Part shown: piece after piece, positions 44,550-53,143 of the stretch
Numbering within the stretch: position 1 is the stretch's first letter
Layout: the number at the start of each line of letters is the position of its first letter
NCBI GenBank assembly: GCA_004295245.1
Contig: REAR01000095.1
Coordinates: forward strand, 1 to 58,271
DNA length: 58,271 bases
Direction of reading: 5' to 3'
From: Sphingobacteriales bacterium
Lineage (GTDB): Bacteria; Bacteroidota; Bacteroidia; Chitinophagales; Chitinophagaceae
Translations under genes and position numbers: made by a program
Notes under the pieces: generated by a model
Database searches by the model: none
Told to the model about the DNA's origin: nothing
Seen by the model: only the letters and a program-made list of their open reading frames with translations

Positions 44550-46025
44550 TTAGCTACCAAAATGTTTCACAACTTCATTTGCCACTACTTCTCCGCTTAT
44601 GAGGCTGGGCGGCACCCCTGGCCCCGGCACGGTTAATTGCCCTGTATAAAAAAGGTTGTTTACTTTTTTACTTCTGCAGGATGGTTTTAAAACAGCAGTT
44701 TGCATTAAGGTATTTGCTAAGCCGTATGCATTCCCTTTAAAACTATTGTAAGCACTTACAAAATCGCTGTGGGCAAAAGATTTTTTATATACCACAGCAC
44801 TCTTTATTTCCTGGCCTGTAATTTTCTCCATTCTGGTTATGATCTTATCAAAATAAAAATCTCTGAGTGCTTCCGTATCTCCGCTAAGCCCTGCTGCTAC
44901 GGGTATTAAAAGAAAAAGATTTTCGCATCCGCCTGGTGCTACCGTATCATCAGTAACGGATGGAGTGCTTACATAAAATAAAGGATTTTTGGGCCAATCT
45001 TTTGTAGTATAAATTTCTGTTGCATGGGGCTCAAAGGGCACATCAAAGAAAAGTGAATGATGCAGGATGTTTTTTAGTTTTTTGTTTAGGCCCACATAGT
45101 ATAAAATGCAGGAAGGAGCCATTACCCTTTTATCCCAGTATGCTGCTGAGTATGACTGGTGTGAAGCCGGGAGTAATGCAGATTCTATAAAATGATAATC
45201 AGCGCCGCCTATTACCACATCTGCCTGCCATTCTTTAGTAGTTGTAGTTACTTTTTGGGCAATATTATTTTCTACTGTTATGGCTTTTACGTTCTCATTA
45301 AATAGAAAGGTAACGCCTAATTCTACCGCTAGTTTATGCATAGCATCTACAATGCTAAACATACCTTTTTCGGGGTACCAGGTGCCACCCACGATGTCTG
45401 CATAATTCATTAGACTATACAATGCCGGTGTATTTTCTGGTAAAGCCCCTAAAAAAAGCACCGGAAACTCTAAAATCTGACGGATTTTTGCAGCTTTGAA
45501 ATACTTATGGACATGTGTTTTCATTGAAGTAAACACATCCAGTTTGAAAACGCCTTTAATAACCTGCCAGTCTAAAAACTCTGTAAGCGACTGACCGGGT
45601 TTAAACACCAGTTTTTGTATACCTACTTTATATTTATAAGCTGCTTCTTCCAAAAATTTTTCTAGTTGCAATGCAGCACCAGGTTCGATATTTTCAAAAA
45701 GCAATTTTAGTTGCTGCAGGTCTGATGGTATATCCATAGGTCCATCTGGCCAATAAATTCTGTAAGAAGGTGTAAGGCGGGTGAGTGAATAATAATCGGC
45801 TGTTACTTTGCCAAATTGCTGAAAATACCGATCAAACACATCGGGCATCCAATACCAACTGGGGCCCATGTCAAATGTATATCCTGCTTCTTTTAACTGG
45901 CGGGCTCTGCCGCCGGGGCTAGCATTTTTTTCTAATACTGTTACCAGCCAACCAGCTTTTGCTAAGAAAGATGCTGCAGAAAGACCCGCAAACCCGCTAC
46001 CTATTACTATGGCTTTTTTTTTCAA
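44550..46025 (-). CDS. crtI: Phytoene desaturase (CrtI-type)
   Basis: A 491-residue FAD-dependent desaturase that converts phytoene to lycopene. The dinucleotide-binding motif VIGSGFAGLSAASFLA is at about 7-22 and is followed by GGRARQLKEAGYTFDMGPSWYWMPDVFD, where GPSWYWMP is typical of CrtI. The C-terminal NLFYTGQLTVPGPGVPPSL matches the bacterial CrtI signature. It is the first carotenoid gene of the cluster downstream of the sigma factor. Confidence 0.95.
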   Translation of the reverse strand: MKKKAIVIGSGFAGLSAASFLAKAGWLVTVLEKNASPGGRARQLKEAGYTFDMGPSWYWMPDVFDRYFQQFGKVTADYYSLTRLTPSYRIYWPDGPMDIPSDLQQLKLLFENIEPGAALQLEKFLEEAAYKYKVGIQKLVFKPGQSLTEFLDWQVIKGVFKLDVFTSMKTHVHKYFKAAKIRQILEFPVLFLGALPENTPALYSLMNYADIVGGTWYPEKGMFSIVDAMHKLAVELGVTFLFNENVKAITVENNIAQKVTTTTKEWQADVVIGGADYHFIESALLPASHQSYSAAYWDKRVMAPSCILYYVGLNKKLKNILHHSLFFDVPFEPHATEIYTTKDWPKNPLFYVSTPSVTDDTVAPGGCENLFLLIPVAAGLSGDTEALRDFYFDKIITRMEKITGQEIKSAVVYKKSFAHSDFVSAYNSFKGNAYGLANTLMQTAVLKPSCRSKKVNNLFYTGQLTVPGPGVPPSLISGEVVANEVVKHFGS

Positions 46026-46119
46026 GTAACTATTAATTTATAATGCTTTGTTGCCACTTCATTTACCGATGAAGTGATTGCGACGCAACGATGATACCAG
46101 TGGCACTACAGCTGGTATT
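46026..46119. repeat. Dispersed palindromic element, copy 9 (degenerate)
   Basis: The right core TGCGACGCAAC is at 46079-46089, preceded by GATGAAGTGAT as in the copy near 13600. The left half forms CACTTCAT / ATGAAGTG (46055-46062 and 46069-46076). The right terminus is GCTGGTATT (46111-46119). It lies between the sigma-factor stop and crtI and may affect read-through. Confidence 0.65.
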
Positions 46120-46145
46120 ATTATTTGATAAGATAAGAAAGTTTT

Positions 46146-46646
46146 TTAGAAGCGCTGTATTTGTTCTTTTAGCAATTTGCGTGCAAAATGGATACGGCTT
46201 TTAATGGTACCTAATGGCTCGTTTAAAACATGTGCAATCTCGTGGTATTTATACCCATCAAAATATAACAAAAAGGGATTTCTGAAAATTTCGGGCAGTT
46301 GCTGTACTGCTTTCTGAATTTCTTTGAGTTTGATGGCTGCTTCTGCACCATTAGCAACAGCAGGCTGATTTTGATTTAAAAAATACTCATTTGGGGTACT
46401 ATCAATAATGGTGTTTTGCTTTGCCTTTCTACGATAATTATTAATAAAAATATTACGCATGATAGTGTAGAGCCAGGCTTTTATATTGGTGCCTACATTG
46501 TATTTTTCTTTATTTGCCAAGGCACGATACAATGTTTCCTGGTAGAGATCTTGCGCAGTGTCATTGTCTCTTGTAAGAGTAACTGCAAAAGGTTTTAAAA
46601 ATTCTGCATTGTTTACCAATAACTGGTTGAACTCGATCGTTGACAT
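46146..46646 (-). CDS. ECF-type sigma factor of the carotenoid cluster
   Basis: A 166-residue sigma factor. Region 2 spans about 12-76 (LKPFAVTLTRDNDTAQDLYQETLYRAL, then WLYTIMRNIFINNYRRK), and region 4 about 110-160 (LPEIFRNPFLLYFDGYKYHEIAHVL, PLGTIKSRIHFARKLL). The start is placed at ATG 46646 (MSTIEFNQLL) because 18 further codons have no conserved content and would overlap the promoter. It is located between the MerR regulator and crtI. Expression is likely repressed through the two inverted repeats upstream. Confidence 0.9.
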   Translation of the reverse strand: MSTIEFNQLLVNNAEFLKPFAVTLTRDNDTAQDLYQETLYRALANKEKYNVGTNIKAWLYTIMRNIFINNYRRKAKQNTIIDSTPNEYFLNQNQPAVANGAEAAIKLKEIQKAVQQLPEIFRNPFLLYFDGYKYHEIAHVLNEPLGTIKSRIHFARKLLKEQIQRF

Positions 46647-46652
46647 AATATT

Positions 46653-46740
46653 CTGTTTAATAATTACAAGTGCAAATTTAAACAGATTTTTTGAAGGCAA
46701 CCAAATTTTTGTTTAATTATTTATTAAATCTATTAAACAA
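46653..46740 (-). promoter_or_regulatory. Sigma-factor promoter region with two TTGTTTAA-type inverted repeats
   Basis: On the minus strand a -7 box TAAATTTG is at 46673-46680, and TTTG-like bases at 46702-46705 sit at -33 distance. CTGTTTAAT (46653-46661) with TTTAAACAG (46677-46685) overlaps the -7 box. TTGTTTAAT (46709-46717) with ATTAAACAA (46732-46740), spacer 14 bp, lies just upstream of the -33 region. These are candidate MerR/CarH-like operator sites. Confidence 0.6.
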
Positions 46741-46759
46741 AAAATAACTGAGGGCTATT

Positions 46760-47638
46760 TTATAAAGTAGCTACATATTCAGTTACTTCTGAGAGTGCCC
46801 TTTTAAAATTGACGTTGGCGGGGACCTTTTTTTTGTAGTGCTGGGTAATCTGACCAGATACAACTAATTTAAAATCATTCAGTTTTATCTGTACCTGCGT
46901 TAAAAATCGCTCAAAATTGAAATTAGCTGCTACTGCTGTTAGGTGGCTGTACAAGTAGTCTGGTTTTTTTAATCGGGCAACAAACTCTATATCAGAAACA
47001 GGCACATTTGCACCAAGATATAATGTTTTTACCCCCCGGGCTTTTAACATATAATACATGTATAATAACCCTAGTTCATGATGTTCTCCTTCTGGTAAAA
47101 AAAGTAAAACAGTTTTGTTTGACTGCAAATGTGTAAAAGCCCCTTCGATACCTACGATGAGTTTTTGCCTGATTATATTGGTAACAAGATGCTCCTGAGC
47201 AGGATTAACATGATTGGTAAGCCACAAAATACCGATGCGCTCTAAGAAGGGGAATATAACCTGTGTGATTGTACGGTCGATCCCTTTTGAATTGATATGA
47301 TTATCCAACACCTGCTCAAACTGCTCCATATCCAAGTCAATCATATGTTGAATGAGGGTGTTTACAATACGCTCTTGCTGCGCCTGCATACTTGAAAGCG
47401 AGAGTAATTTTTCCTTTATCTCACCCTCAGACATCTTGTCTATATGAGAAATTTTATACCCATATTTATTAAGGAGAGAAATGTTCAATATAATTTTCAG
47501 CTCATCATTACTGTAAAACCGAATATTGGTTTCAGTTCTGTTGGGTTTAATAAATGAGTAGCGCTGTTCCCATATTCTTATGGTATGCGCCTTGATACCC
47601 GACAGGTTTTCCAGATCTTTTATTGTAAACGCATTCAT
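46760..47638 (-). CDS. MerR-family regulator with CarH/LitR-like B12-binding domain
   Basis: A 292-residue regulator. An N-terminal MerR helix-turn-helix (ENLSGIKAHTIRIWEQRY, residues 10-27) is followed by a helical bundle and a cobalamin-binding-like fold. Trp139 is nine residues from Glu149-His150, matching the CarH W-x9-EH adenosyl-capping motif. His187 in EHHELG is the expected lower axial ligand, and the SHL motif (231-233) also fits. The residue after the Trp is Leu140, where Thermus CarH has the His that caps cobalt after light exposure. It should repress in the dark with adenosylcobalamin and release on light. It is upstream of the ECF sigma gene and the crt genes. Confidence 0.9.
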   Translation of the reverse strand: MNAFTIKDLENLSGIKAHTIRIWEQRYSFIKPNRTETNIRFYSNDELKIILNISLLNKYGYKISHIDKMSEGEIKEKLLSLSSMQAQQERIVNTLIQHMIDLDMEQFEQVLDNHINSKGIDRTITQVIFPFLERIGILWLTNHVNPAQEHLVTNIIRQKLIVGIEGAFTHLQSNKTVLLFLPEGEHHELGLLYMYYMLKARGVKTLYLGANVPVSDIEFVARLKKPDYLYSHLTAVAANFNFERFLTQVQIKLNDFKLVVSGQITQHYKKKVPANVNFKRALSEVTEYVATL

Positions 47639-47665
47639 ACCATATATTACAATATCAGTTTTAAA

Positions 47666-47697
47666 TTGTTTAAAATCAAAACTAAAATATTAAACAA
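47666..47697 (-). promoter_or_regulatory. merR promoter with a TTGTTTAA-type inverted repeat
   Basis: The arms TTGTTTAAA (47666-47674) and ATTAAACAA (47689-47697), with a 14-bp spacer, have the same spacing as the site upstream of the sigma gene. The minus-strand -7 box TAGTTTTG (47677-47684) lies inside the spacer, 38 bp from the start codon. The pattern suggests autorepression by the MerR-type regulator. Confidence 0.6.
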
Positions 47698-47802
47698 TAC
47701 GATTTTGTTAACCGAACTTTCTAAAATCAATTTCATTAATTAAACAACTAGTAGCGCTTAAATAAGCCTAGCGCTTTTCAATTAGTGATAAAAAAGATGG
47801 AA

Positions 47803-49005
47803 TTAGCCTTTGAGGGTACCTAAAAGGCTTGTTAGCAGCTGCTGTACTTGCTGCAATTGTGTAGTTATATTGTGATGAGACTGCACAAATTGCACCCCAT
47901 GGGCTCCTAAGTTTTGTGCGTAAGAAGTATTGTTAAGTATTGATTCTATGTGTGAAGTGGCCATTAGGATGTCGCCCGGGTCATAAATCAACCCGGTATT
48001 GGCATGTTGCACTATCTCTTTTACTGCACCCACATTGGCGCTGATGACGGGTTTGCCCGCTGCCTGTGCCTCCAGCAAAGAAACCGGAGTTCCTTCGTTG
48101 CTGGAAGTAAGCACAACCATATCCAACCCATTCATAACTTCTGGCATATTATTTTGCCAGGATGTAAATGTTACAAATGCCTTTTGAGGGTTTTTAGGAA
48201 AGTAGGTATAGGGAATAGACAAATTGTTCAGTTGCTTTTGCAACTGCAACCTTAGCTGAAGACCGTCGCCCACAATAAAAAAACGAAGTGGTTTTGAAGG
48301 GTAGTGCTTTAATGCTGCAATTAATCGGATAAAGAATTCGTGATTTTTAATTGGTGCAATTCTGCCTACAATGCCAATGGCAACTTCATCATCTGCAACA
48401 AAATACTTTTGCCTGAATTGTTGGCGTAAACTACCATCAGCATCTGCAAATACGCTGGGCTTAATACCAATGGGTATATGCACTAATTTATGCAGTGGCG
48501 CTATTTTGTAAATAGCTGCCAGCTCTTGCTGTTGCTTTTTACTTACCGCAATAATGCAGGTAGTTTTAGTAGCCACATACCGTTCTAGTTGCATTACAAC
48601 ACTTGAAACTATCTTGTTGAAATATCCGGCAAAAACATCGCCATGATAAGCATGTATAATTACAGGAACTCTTTTTTTTGCAGCAGCCAACCTACCAAGA
48701 AAGCCCGGCTTTGCCCCAATAGTATAAATAATAGCGGGTTGGTATTGGCCAATTAAATGCTTTATTGCCGCATATGCTTTATAATCGTTTGGCAGATTAA
48801 TACTGCGCTGTAATAAAGGCAGCTGAATATGAGTAATGCCGTCTAAATAATCCTCGTAATTTTCTACAAGTGCTTCATCGGCTTCTTTCTTACCGGTTAA
48901 CAATACAACTTTATACTGTTGCTTAAGCGATTGCAGCAATAGCAGTGTATTCATGGCAGTGCCACCAATAACCAACCGGTTTAATATAAAAAAAATAACA
49001 GGCAC
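47803..49005 (-). CDS. Glycosyltransferase family 4 protein
   Basis: A 400-residue GT-B-fold sugar transferase for polysaccharide assembly. The N-terminal acceptor domain begins VIFFILNRLVIGGTAMN. The C-terminal donor domain carries FFIVGDGLQLRLQLQ and the family E-x7-E pattern in SNEGTPVSLLEAQAAGKPVI. It is the last gene of the minus-strand polysaccharide operon, 8 bp after the phosphatase gene. Sugar donor and acceptor are not known. Confidence 0.9.
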   Translation of the reverse strand: MPVIFFILNRLVIGGTAMNTLLLLQSLKQQYKVVLLTGKKEADEALVENYEDYLDGITHIQLPLLQRSINLPNDYKAYAAIKHLIGQYQPAIIYTIGAKPGFLGRLAAAKKRVPVIIHAYHGDVFAGYFNKIVSSVVMQLERYVATKTTCIIAVSKKQQQELAAIYKIAPLHKLVHIPIGIKPSVFADADGSLRQQFRQKYFVADDEVAIGIVGRIAPIKNHEFFIRLIAALKHYPSKPLRFFIVGDGLQLRLQLQKQLNNLSIPYTYFPKNPQKAFVTFTSWQNNMPEVMNGLDMVVLTSSNEGTPVSLLEAQAAGKPVISANVGAVKEIVQHANTGLIYDPGDILMATSHIESILNNTSYAQNLGAHGVQFVQSHHNITTQLQQVQQLLTSLLGTLKG

Positions 49006-49013
49006 AACTAAAA

Positions 49014-49751
49014 TTAAGCGGAAAGTGCAGGGTTTTGTAATAACCCTGAATCGAGTAAGACATGAAGCGGTCGCATAATTGCCGTACTATAGCGCAATGC
49101 ATCTAAGTGGCGTTGATGATGTAAATCGGTACCCACCAGATTTATCATTTTCTGTTCTATCATCCACAACGCCAAATCAGCAGAAATTTTACCGTAATAC
49201 CCGCTGAGCGACAAAAGATTTAACTGGAACAAGCAACCCATATCTTTTAATTCGTGATATATCTTTTTTTGTGTGGCAAAAAACTGGTAGCGCTCCGGAT
49301 GTGCTAATATGGGTGTATACCCTTTAATCTGCAGGTTAAATATTTTTTCTTTCAGGTTTAGTGGTGGAGACACAAATGAAAACTCAACCAACACCATCTT
49401 ACCAGTAATTGTAAGTAAGGATTGCTCTTGCTGCAACATTTCATCAAAATGATCATCCAAAAAATATTCTGAAGCAGCTCTGACAGGCACTTCTTTTAAA
49501 TGGCTTTTTAAAATTTCATGTGCTGTGCTAATTGTTGCAGGCGTGTTTTTATACATATCCCACATGGTATGCGGGGTTGTAATAAATTGCTGAAAACCTA
49601 ACTGCTGCAAACCATTAATCAGTTGCAGGCTATCGTTTATAGTTTCTGCACCATCATCAATGCCGGGTAATAAATGAGAGTGCATGTCTGTTTTTACAGC
49701 ACTAAAATCTATTGGTGTGGCGGGTAATTTTTTTTTAAATATGCTAAACAT
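49014..49751 (-). CDS. CpsB/CapC-type PHP-domain tyrosine-protein phosphatase
   Basis: A 245-residue protein with the PHP metal-binding motif DMHSHLLPGIDDGAET (His24 and His26 with the IDDG loop), FITTPHTMW, LAHPERYQF and NLVGTDLHH. In Gram-positive capsule loci such proteins dephosphorylate the chain-length tyrosine kinase. In Bacteroidota the same family occurs in exopolysaccharide operons, but the kinase partner is not in this window. The gene lies between fcl and a GT4 gene. Confidence 0.88.
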   Translation of the reverse strand: MFSIFKKKLPATPIDFSAVKTDMHSHLLPGIDDGAETINDSLQLINGLQQLGFQQFITTPHTMWDMYKNTPATISTAHEILKSHLKEVPVRAASEYFLDDHFDEMLQQEQSLLTITGKMVLVEFSFVSPPLNLKEKIFNLQIKGYTPILAHPERYQFFATQKKIYHELKDMGCLFQLNLLSLSGYYGKISADLALWMIEQKMINLVGTDLHHQRHLDALRYSTAIMRPLHVLLDSGLLQNPALSA

Positions 49752-49759
49752 GCTTAAAA

Positions 49760-50719
49760 CTACAGCTGTGCTGTTTCTTTACTGTTAAGTGCGGGGTAAA
49801 TATTTTTAAATTCTTCGTACGTTTTCCGGATGCCGGTTTCCAAATCAATCACGGGTTTCCAACCCAATGCAAAAAGAGTAGTGCTATCCATTAATTTACG
49901 GGGCGTTCCATCCGGCTTGGTAGTATCCTGCACCAGCTTACCGCTATACCCTACAATTTTACTAATCATCAAAGCAAGGTCTTTAATAGACAAGTCTTCC
50001 CCATAGCCAACATTAATAAAACCGGGAGCATTATAATGCTGCATTAAAAAATAAGAAGCCGCTGCCAAATCATCTGCATGTAAAAATTCACGCAGCGGCG
50101 TGCCACTGCCCCATAATACTACTTCAGCACTGTCCGCCAGTTTTGCCTCGTGAAATTTTCTGATGAGTGCTGGCAATACATGCGATGTTTCTAAATTATA
50201 ATTATCATTGGTGCCATATAAATTAGTAGGCATAGCTGATATAAAATTACAGCCATACTGACTCCGATAAGCATCGCACATTTTAATGCCTGCAATTTTT
50301 GCAATGGCATACGGTTCATTAGTGGGCTCTAATTCTCCTGTTAGCAAGTATGTTTCTTTAAGTGGTTGCGGCGCCAGCTTAGGGTAAATGCAAGAAGAAC
50401 CGAGAAATAATAATTTTTCAACCCCATTTTCATACGATGCGTGAATGATATTATTTTGTATCATCAGGTTATCGTATAAAAAAGTAGCCCGGTATGTATT
50501 ATTAGCAACAATACCCCCCACTTTTGCCGCTGCTACAAAAACAAACTGTGGCTTTTCTTCTTTAAAAAAATTTGTTACCGCATGTTGGTTGCGTAAATCT
50601 AACTGGGCAGAACTACGACAAACAATGTTTCGGTATCCTTCTTGTTGCAGCTTTCTAAGAATAGCAGACCCCACCATGCCGTTATGACCCGCTATATATA
50701 TTTTATCAGAAACATTCAT
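49760..50719 (-). CDS. fcl: GDP-L-fucose synthase (Fcl/WcaG)
   Basis: This 319-residue epimerase-reductase converts GDP-4-keto-6-deoxymannose to GDP-L-fucose. The Rossmann motif is GHNGMVGSA (11-19). [15 protein letters not shown] and the active-site [12 protein letters not shown] carry the conserved Ser, Tyr and Lys. The [15 protein letters not shown] segment is also typical of the family. It is in the same operon as gmd, separated by 129 bp that contain a palindromic element. Confidence 0.95.
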   Translation of the reverse strand: MNVSDKIYIAGHNGMVGSAILRKLQQEGYRNIVCRSSAQLDLRNQHAVTNFFKEEKPQFVFVAAAKVGGIVANNTYRATFLYDNLMIQNNIIHASYENGVEKLLFLGSSCIYPKLAPQPLKETYLLTGELEPTNEPYAIAKIAGIKMCDAYRSQYGCNFISAMPTNLYGTNDNYNLETSHVLPALIRKFHEAKLADSAEVVLWGSGTPLREFLHADDLAAASYFLMQHYNAPGFINVGYGEDLSIKDLALMISKIVGYSGKLVQDTTKPDGTPRKLMDSTTLFALGWKPVIDLETGIRKTYEEFKNIYPALNSKETAQL

Positions 50720-50733
50720 TCAGTAATTTTTTT

Positions 50734-50852
50734 GTTACCAGCTGTATCACTTTATGCAGCTCCGGTTGCGTCGCACACTTCAGCTTTTTGAAATACTACT
50801 GTTGCAGTGAGTGACACAACGATGCTGCCATGAAAAACAAAGGCTGGTTTAC
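50734..50852. repeat. Dispersed palindromic element, copy 10
   Basis: Termini are GTTACCAGC (50734-50742) and GCTGGTTTAC (50843-50852). The left core GTTGCGTCGCACACTT is at 50765-50780. The right core has decayed to CAGTGAGTGACACAAC (ends 50820). The right arm has GATGCTGCCATGAAAAACAA. The TAA stop codon of gmd lies inside the right terminus. Confidence 0.85.
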
Positions 50853-51964
50853 TCAAATTGATTTTTAATAGTATAACCAGATTGTTTTAGTAAACGCTCT
50901 TTGGCAAATAATTCCACATCTGCCGCCACCATTTCTTCAATCAGCATATCTAAACTGTAACGGGGTTTCCAGCCTAATTGTGTATTTGCTTTTGTAGGGT
51001 CTCCAATCAGCAAATCAACCTCTGTTGGGCGGTAATATGCTGGGTCAATTTCTAATACAACTTTATCTTTTGCTATTTGGTATTGTGGATTGGTGCAATT
51101 TTGTACCACCCCTTTCTCATTAATACCATTACCGGTAAATGTAATACTGATGCCTACCTGCGCAAATGCTTTTACCACAAAATCTCTGACCGTAGTTGTA
51201 ACACCGGTGGCAATTACATAATCTTCTGGCTGTGGTTGTTGCAAAATAAGATACATGGCTTCTACATAATCTTTGGCGTGGCCCCAGTCTCGTTTAGCAT
51301 CCAGGTTTCCTAAAAATAATTTATCCTGCAAACCCAATGCAATTTTTGCTACCGCCCGGGTAATTTTTCTTGATACAAAAGTTTCTCCCCGCAGCGGCGA
51401 CTCATGATTGAACAGGATGCCGTTTACTGCGTACATGTTATAGGCCTCGCGGTAGTTAACGGTTATCCAATATGCATATAATTTAGCCACCCCGTACGGA
51501 GAGCGTGGATAGAACGGCGTTTTTTCTGATTGCGGCACTTCCTGCACTTTTCCATACAACTCAGAGGTAGAAGCCTGGTATATTTTTGTTTTTTGTGTTA
51601 GCCCCAACAAGCGAACGGCTTCTAAAATTCTTAAGGTACCCAGGGCATCGCTGTTAGCCGTGTACTCCGGAATTTCAAAACTTACCTTAACATGGCTTTG
51701 TGCGCCCAGGTTATAAATTTCATCTGGCTGCACTTCTTGTATAATTCGAATGAGGTTGGTGGCATCGGTTAAATCGCCGTAATGCAATATAAAATTACGG
51801 TTGCTTACATGCGGATCCTGGTATAAGGCATCAATTCGCTCTGTATTAAACAAAGAGCTTCTGCGCTTAATACCATGAACAATGTATCCTTTCTTCAGCA
51901 AAAAATCGCTGAGGTAGGCACCGTCTTGTCCGGTTACGCCGGTTATTAAAGCAACTTTTGACAT
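50849..51964 (-). CDS. gmd: GDP-mannose 4,6-dehydratase (Gmd)
   Basis: Gmd converts GDP-mannose to GDP-4-keto-6-deoxymannose, the first step towards GDP-L-fucose. The 371 residues have the nucleotide motif [10 protein letters not shown] (9-18). The catalytic region [14 protein letters not shown] and [10 protein letters not shown] carry the Ser/Thr, Tyr and Lys triad. [14 protein letters not shown] is also diagnostic for the family. It is part of the fucose operon, 6 bp after a GT4 gene. Confidence 0.97.
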   Translation of the reverse strand: MSKVALITGVTGQDGAYLSDFLLKKGYIVHGIKRRSSLFNTERIDALYQDPHVSNRNFILHYGDLTDATNLIRIIQEVQPDEIYNLGAQSHVKVSFEIPEYTANSDALGTLRILEAVRLLGLTQKTKIYQASTSELYGKVQEVPQSEKTPFYPRSPYGVAKLYAYWITVNYREAYNMYAVNGILFNHESPLRGETFVSRKITRAVAKIALGLQDKLFLGNLDAKRDWGHAKDYVEAMYLILQQPQPEDYVIATGVTTTVRDFVVKAFAQVGISITFTGNGINEKGVVQNCTNPQYQIAKDKVVLEIDPAYYRPTEVDLLIGDPTKANTQLGWKPRYSLDMLIEEMVAADVELFAKERLLKQSGYTIKNQFE

Positions 51965-51970
51965 AGTAAA

Positions 51971-53143
51971 CTAATTAGGTAAATAAGATCTGATAGAATG
52001 AGCCAACGCCTGGGTTATATTGGTTCTTTTAAACTGATCAATAAACTGATTTCGTTCTTCCAGATGATATTGATATTGCTGCAGCAAACTTACAGCTTGT
52101 TGGCTATTGCAGGGTTCAAATAAAATAGCATTGGGTATGTATTGTTGTACAAATGAGGCGGCATAACCACCCACCCCTGCAATAACAGGTATATTGGTTG
52201 CACCATACTCAAACAATTTAGAAGGCAATACTTTTTTAAAGGCTTCAAAATCGTTCAGGTGTAAAAACAAAAAATGTGCATGACTGTACTCATCCAACAA
52301 CGCATCCCGTTTTACCGGGTTATGCAATTCCACATTTTGCAGATCTAATGCCTCCAGGCGGCTTAATAACTTATTTTTTGTTCCTCCATCTCCAAAAATT
52401 TTTATCCGGTATCCGCTGCCCATTGCCTCTGCCAATTCGGGTATTATTTTCTCCAGCCCCTGCCCTTCTCCAATATTTCCTGCATATAAAATTGTTTTAG
52501 GAGAAACAGCAATATCCGGAGCTTGCTTTAAAGAAAGAAATACATCATCAATGCCATTGGGGTAATAAGAATACACCGCTTGTTTATAAGCGGTAAAATT
52601 TTCTTTAAAGCCTTCAGAAACCAGATTAATATGATTGGCTCTTGAAAAAGCCAGGCGTTCAATGATTTTTAAAAAAATATTCAGCGGGTACTTTATTACC
52701 GGGCGCCGAATCAGTTCCTTCATATTGTCAACAAACAAATCCCGTATATCCAGATACAGCGGGCATTTATTTTTATTAGCTACAATTCTTCCGATATAAG
52801 AAGAAAACAGTCTTGATGAGGAAACAAAAACAAGATCGTATTTTTTATTTCGGGTAATTTTTTGGATGCCTTTGAAATAAGCCCGGTAAGAATAGAGCTG
52901 ATCCAGCAAACCGCTTTTATGATCGGGCACTTCTAAACGGTCTATAATTAAATTTTCGTGCTCCTCATGTGCCGTTGCTTTTTCTTTAAAGCTTTTATAG
53001 CGGTTGGGTTGGGTGGTAATTACATGCACATTGGCCTGGCCCTTTAACTGGCCGGCCAGTTCTTTAGACAATGCCGTATTACGAAATGAGCCGGCGCTTA
53101 AGTCGGGTTCAAAATAAAAACTCAGGTAAAGAATATTCTTCAT
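51971..53143 (-). CDS. Glycosyltransferase family 4 (WbuB-like)
   Basis: A 390-residue GT-B-fold glycosyltransferase. It opens ILYLSFYFEPDLSAGSFRN and has the donor-site segments ILYAGNIGEGQGLEKI and PSKLFEYGATNIPVIAG. These resemble the WbuB group that transfers aminosugars in O-antigen or exopolysaccharide synthesis. Its stop is 6 bp before gmd, and its start overlaps the heparinase-like gene by 4 bp (ATGA). Confidence 0.9.
   Translation of the reverse strand: MKNILYLSFYFEPDLSAGSFRNTALSKELAGQLKGQANVHVITTQPNRYKSFKEKATAHEEHENLIIDRLEVPDHKSGLLDQLYSYRAYFKGIQKITRNKKYDLVFVSSSRLFSSYIGRIVANKNKCPLYLDIRDLFVDNMKELIRRPVIKYPLNIFLKIIERLAFSRANHINLVSEGFKENFTAYKQAVYSYYPNGIDDVFLSLKQAPDIAVSPKTILYAGNIGEGQGLEKIIPELAEAMGSGYRIKIFGDGGTKNKLLSRLEALDLQNVELHNPVKRDALLDEYSHAHFLFLHLNDFEAFKKVLPSKLFEYGATNIPVIAGVGGYAASFVQQYIPNAILFEPCNSQQAVSLLQQYQYHLEERNQFIDQFKRTNITQALAHSIRSYLPN

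Noticed and set aside
47739-47747. A third ATTAAACAA half-site upstream of merR
   Set aside because: There is no matching partner at the 14-bp spacing, so it may be chance in AT-rich DNA.
47751-47778. AGCGCT repeats after the last polysaccharide gene as a terminator
   Set aside because: The stem is only six pairs with a long loop and no strong T tract on the minus strand.
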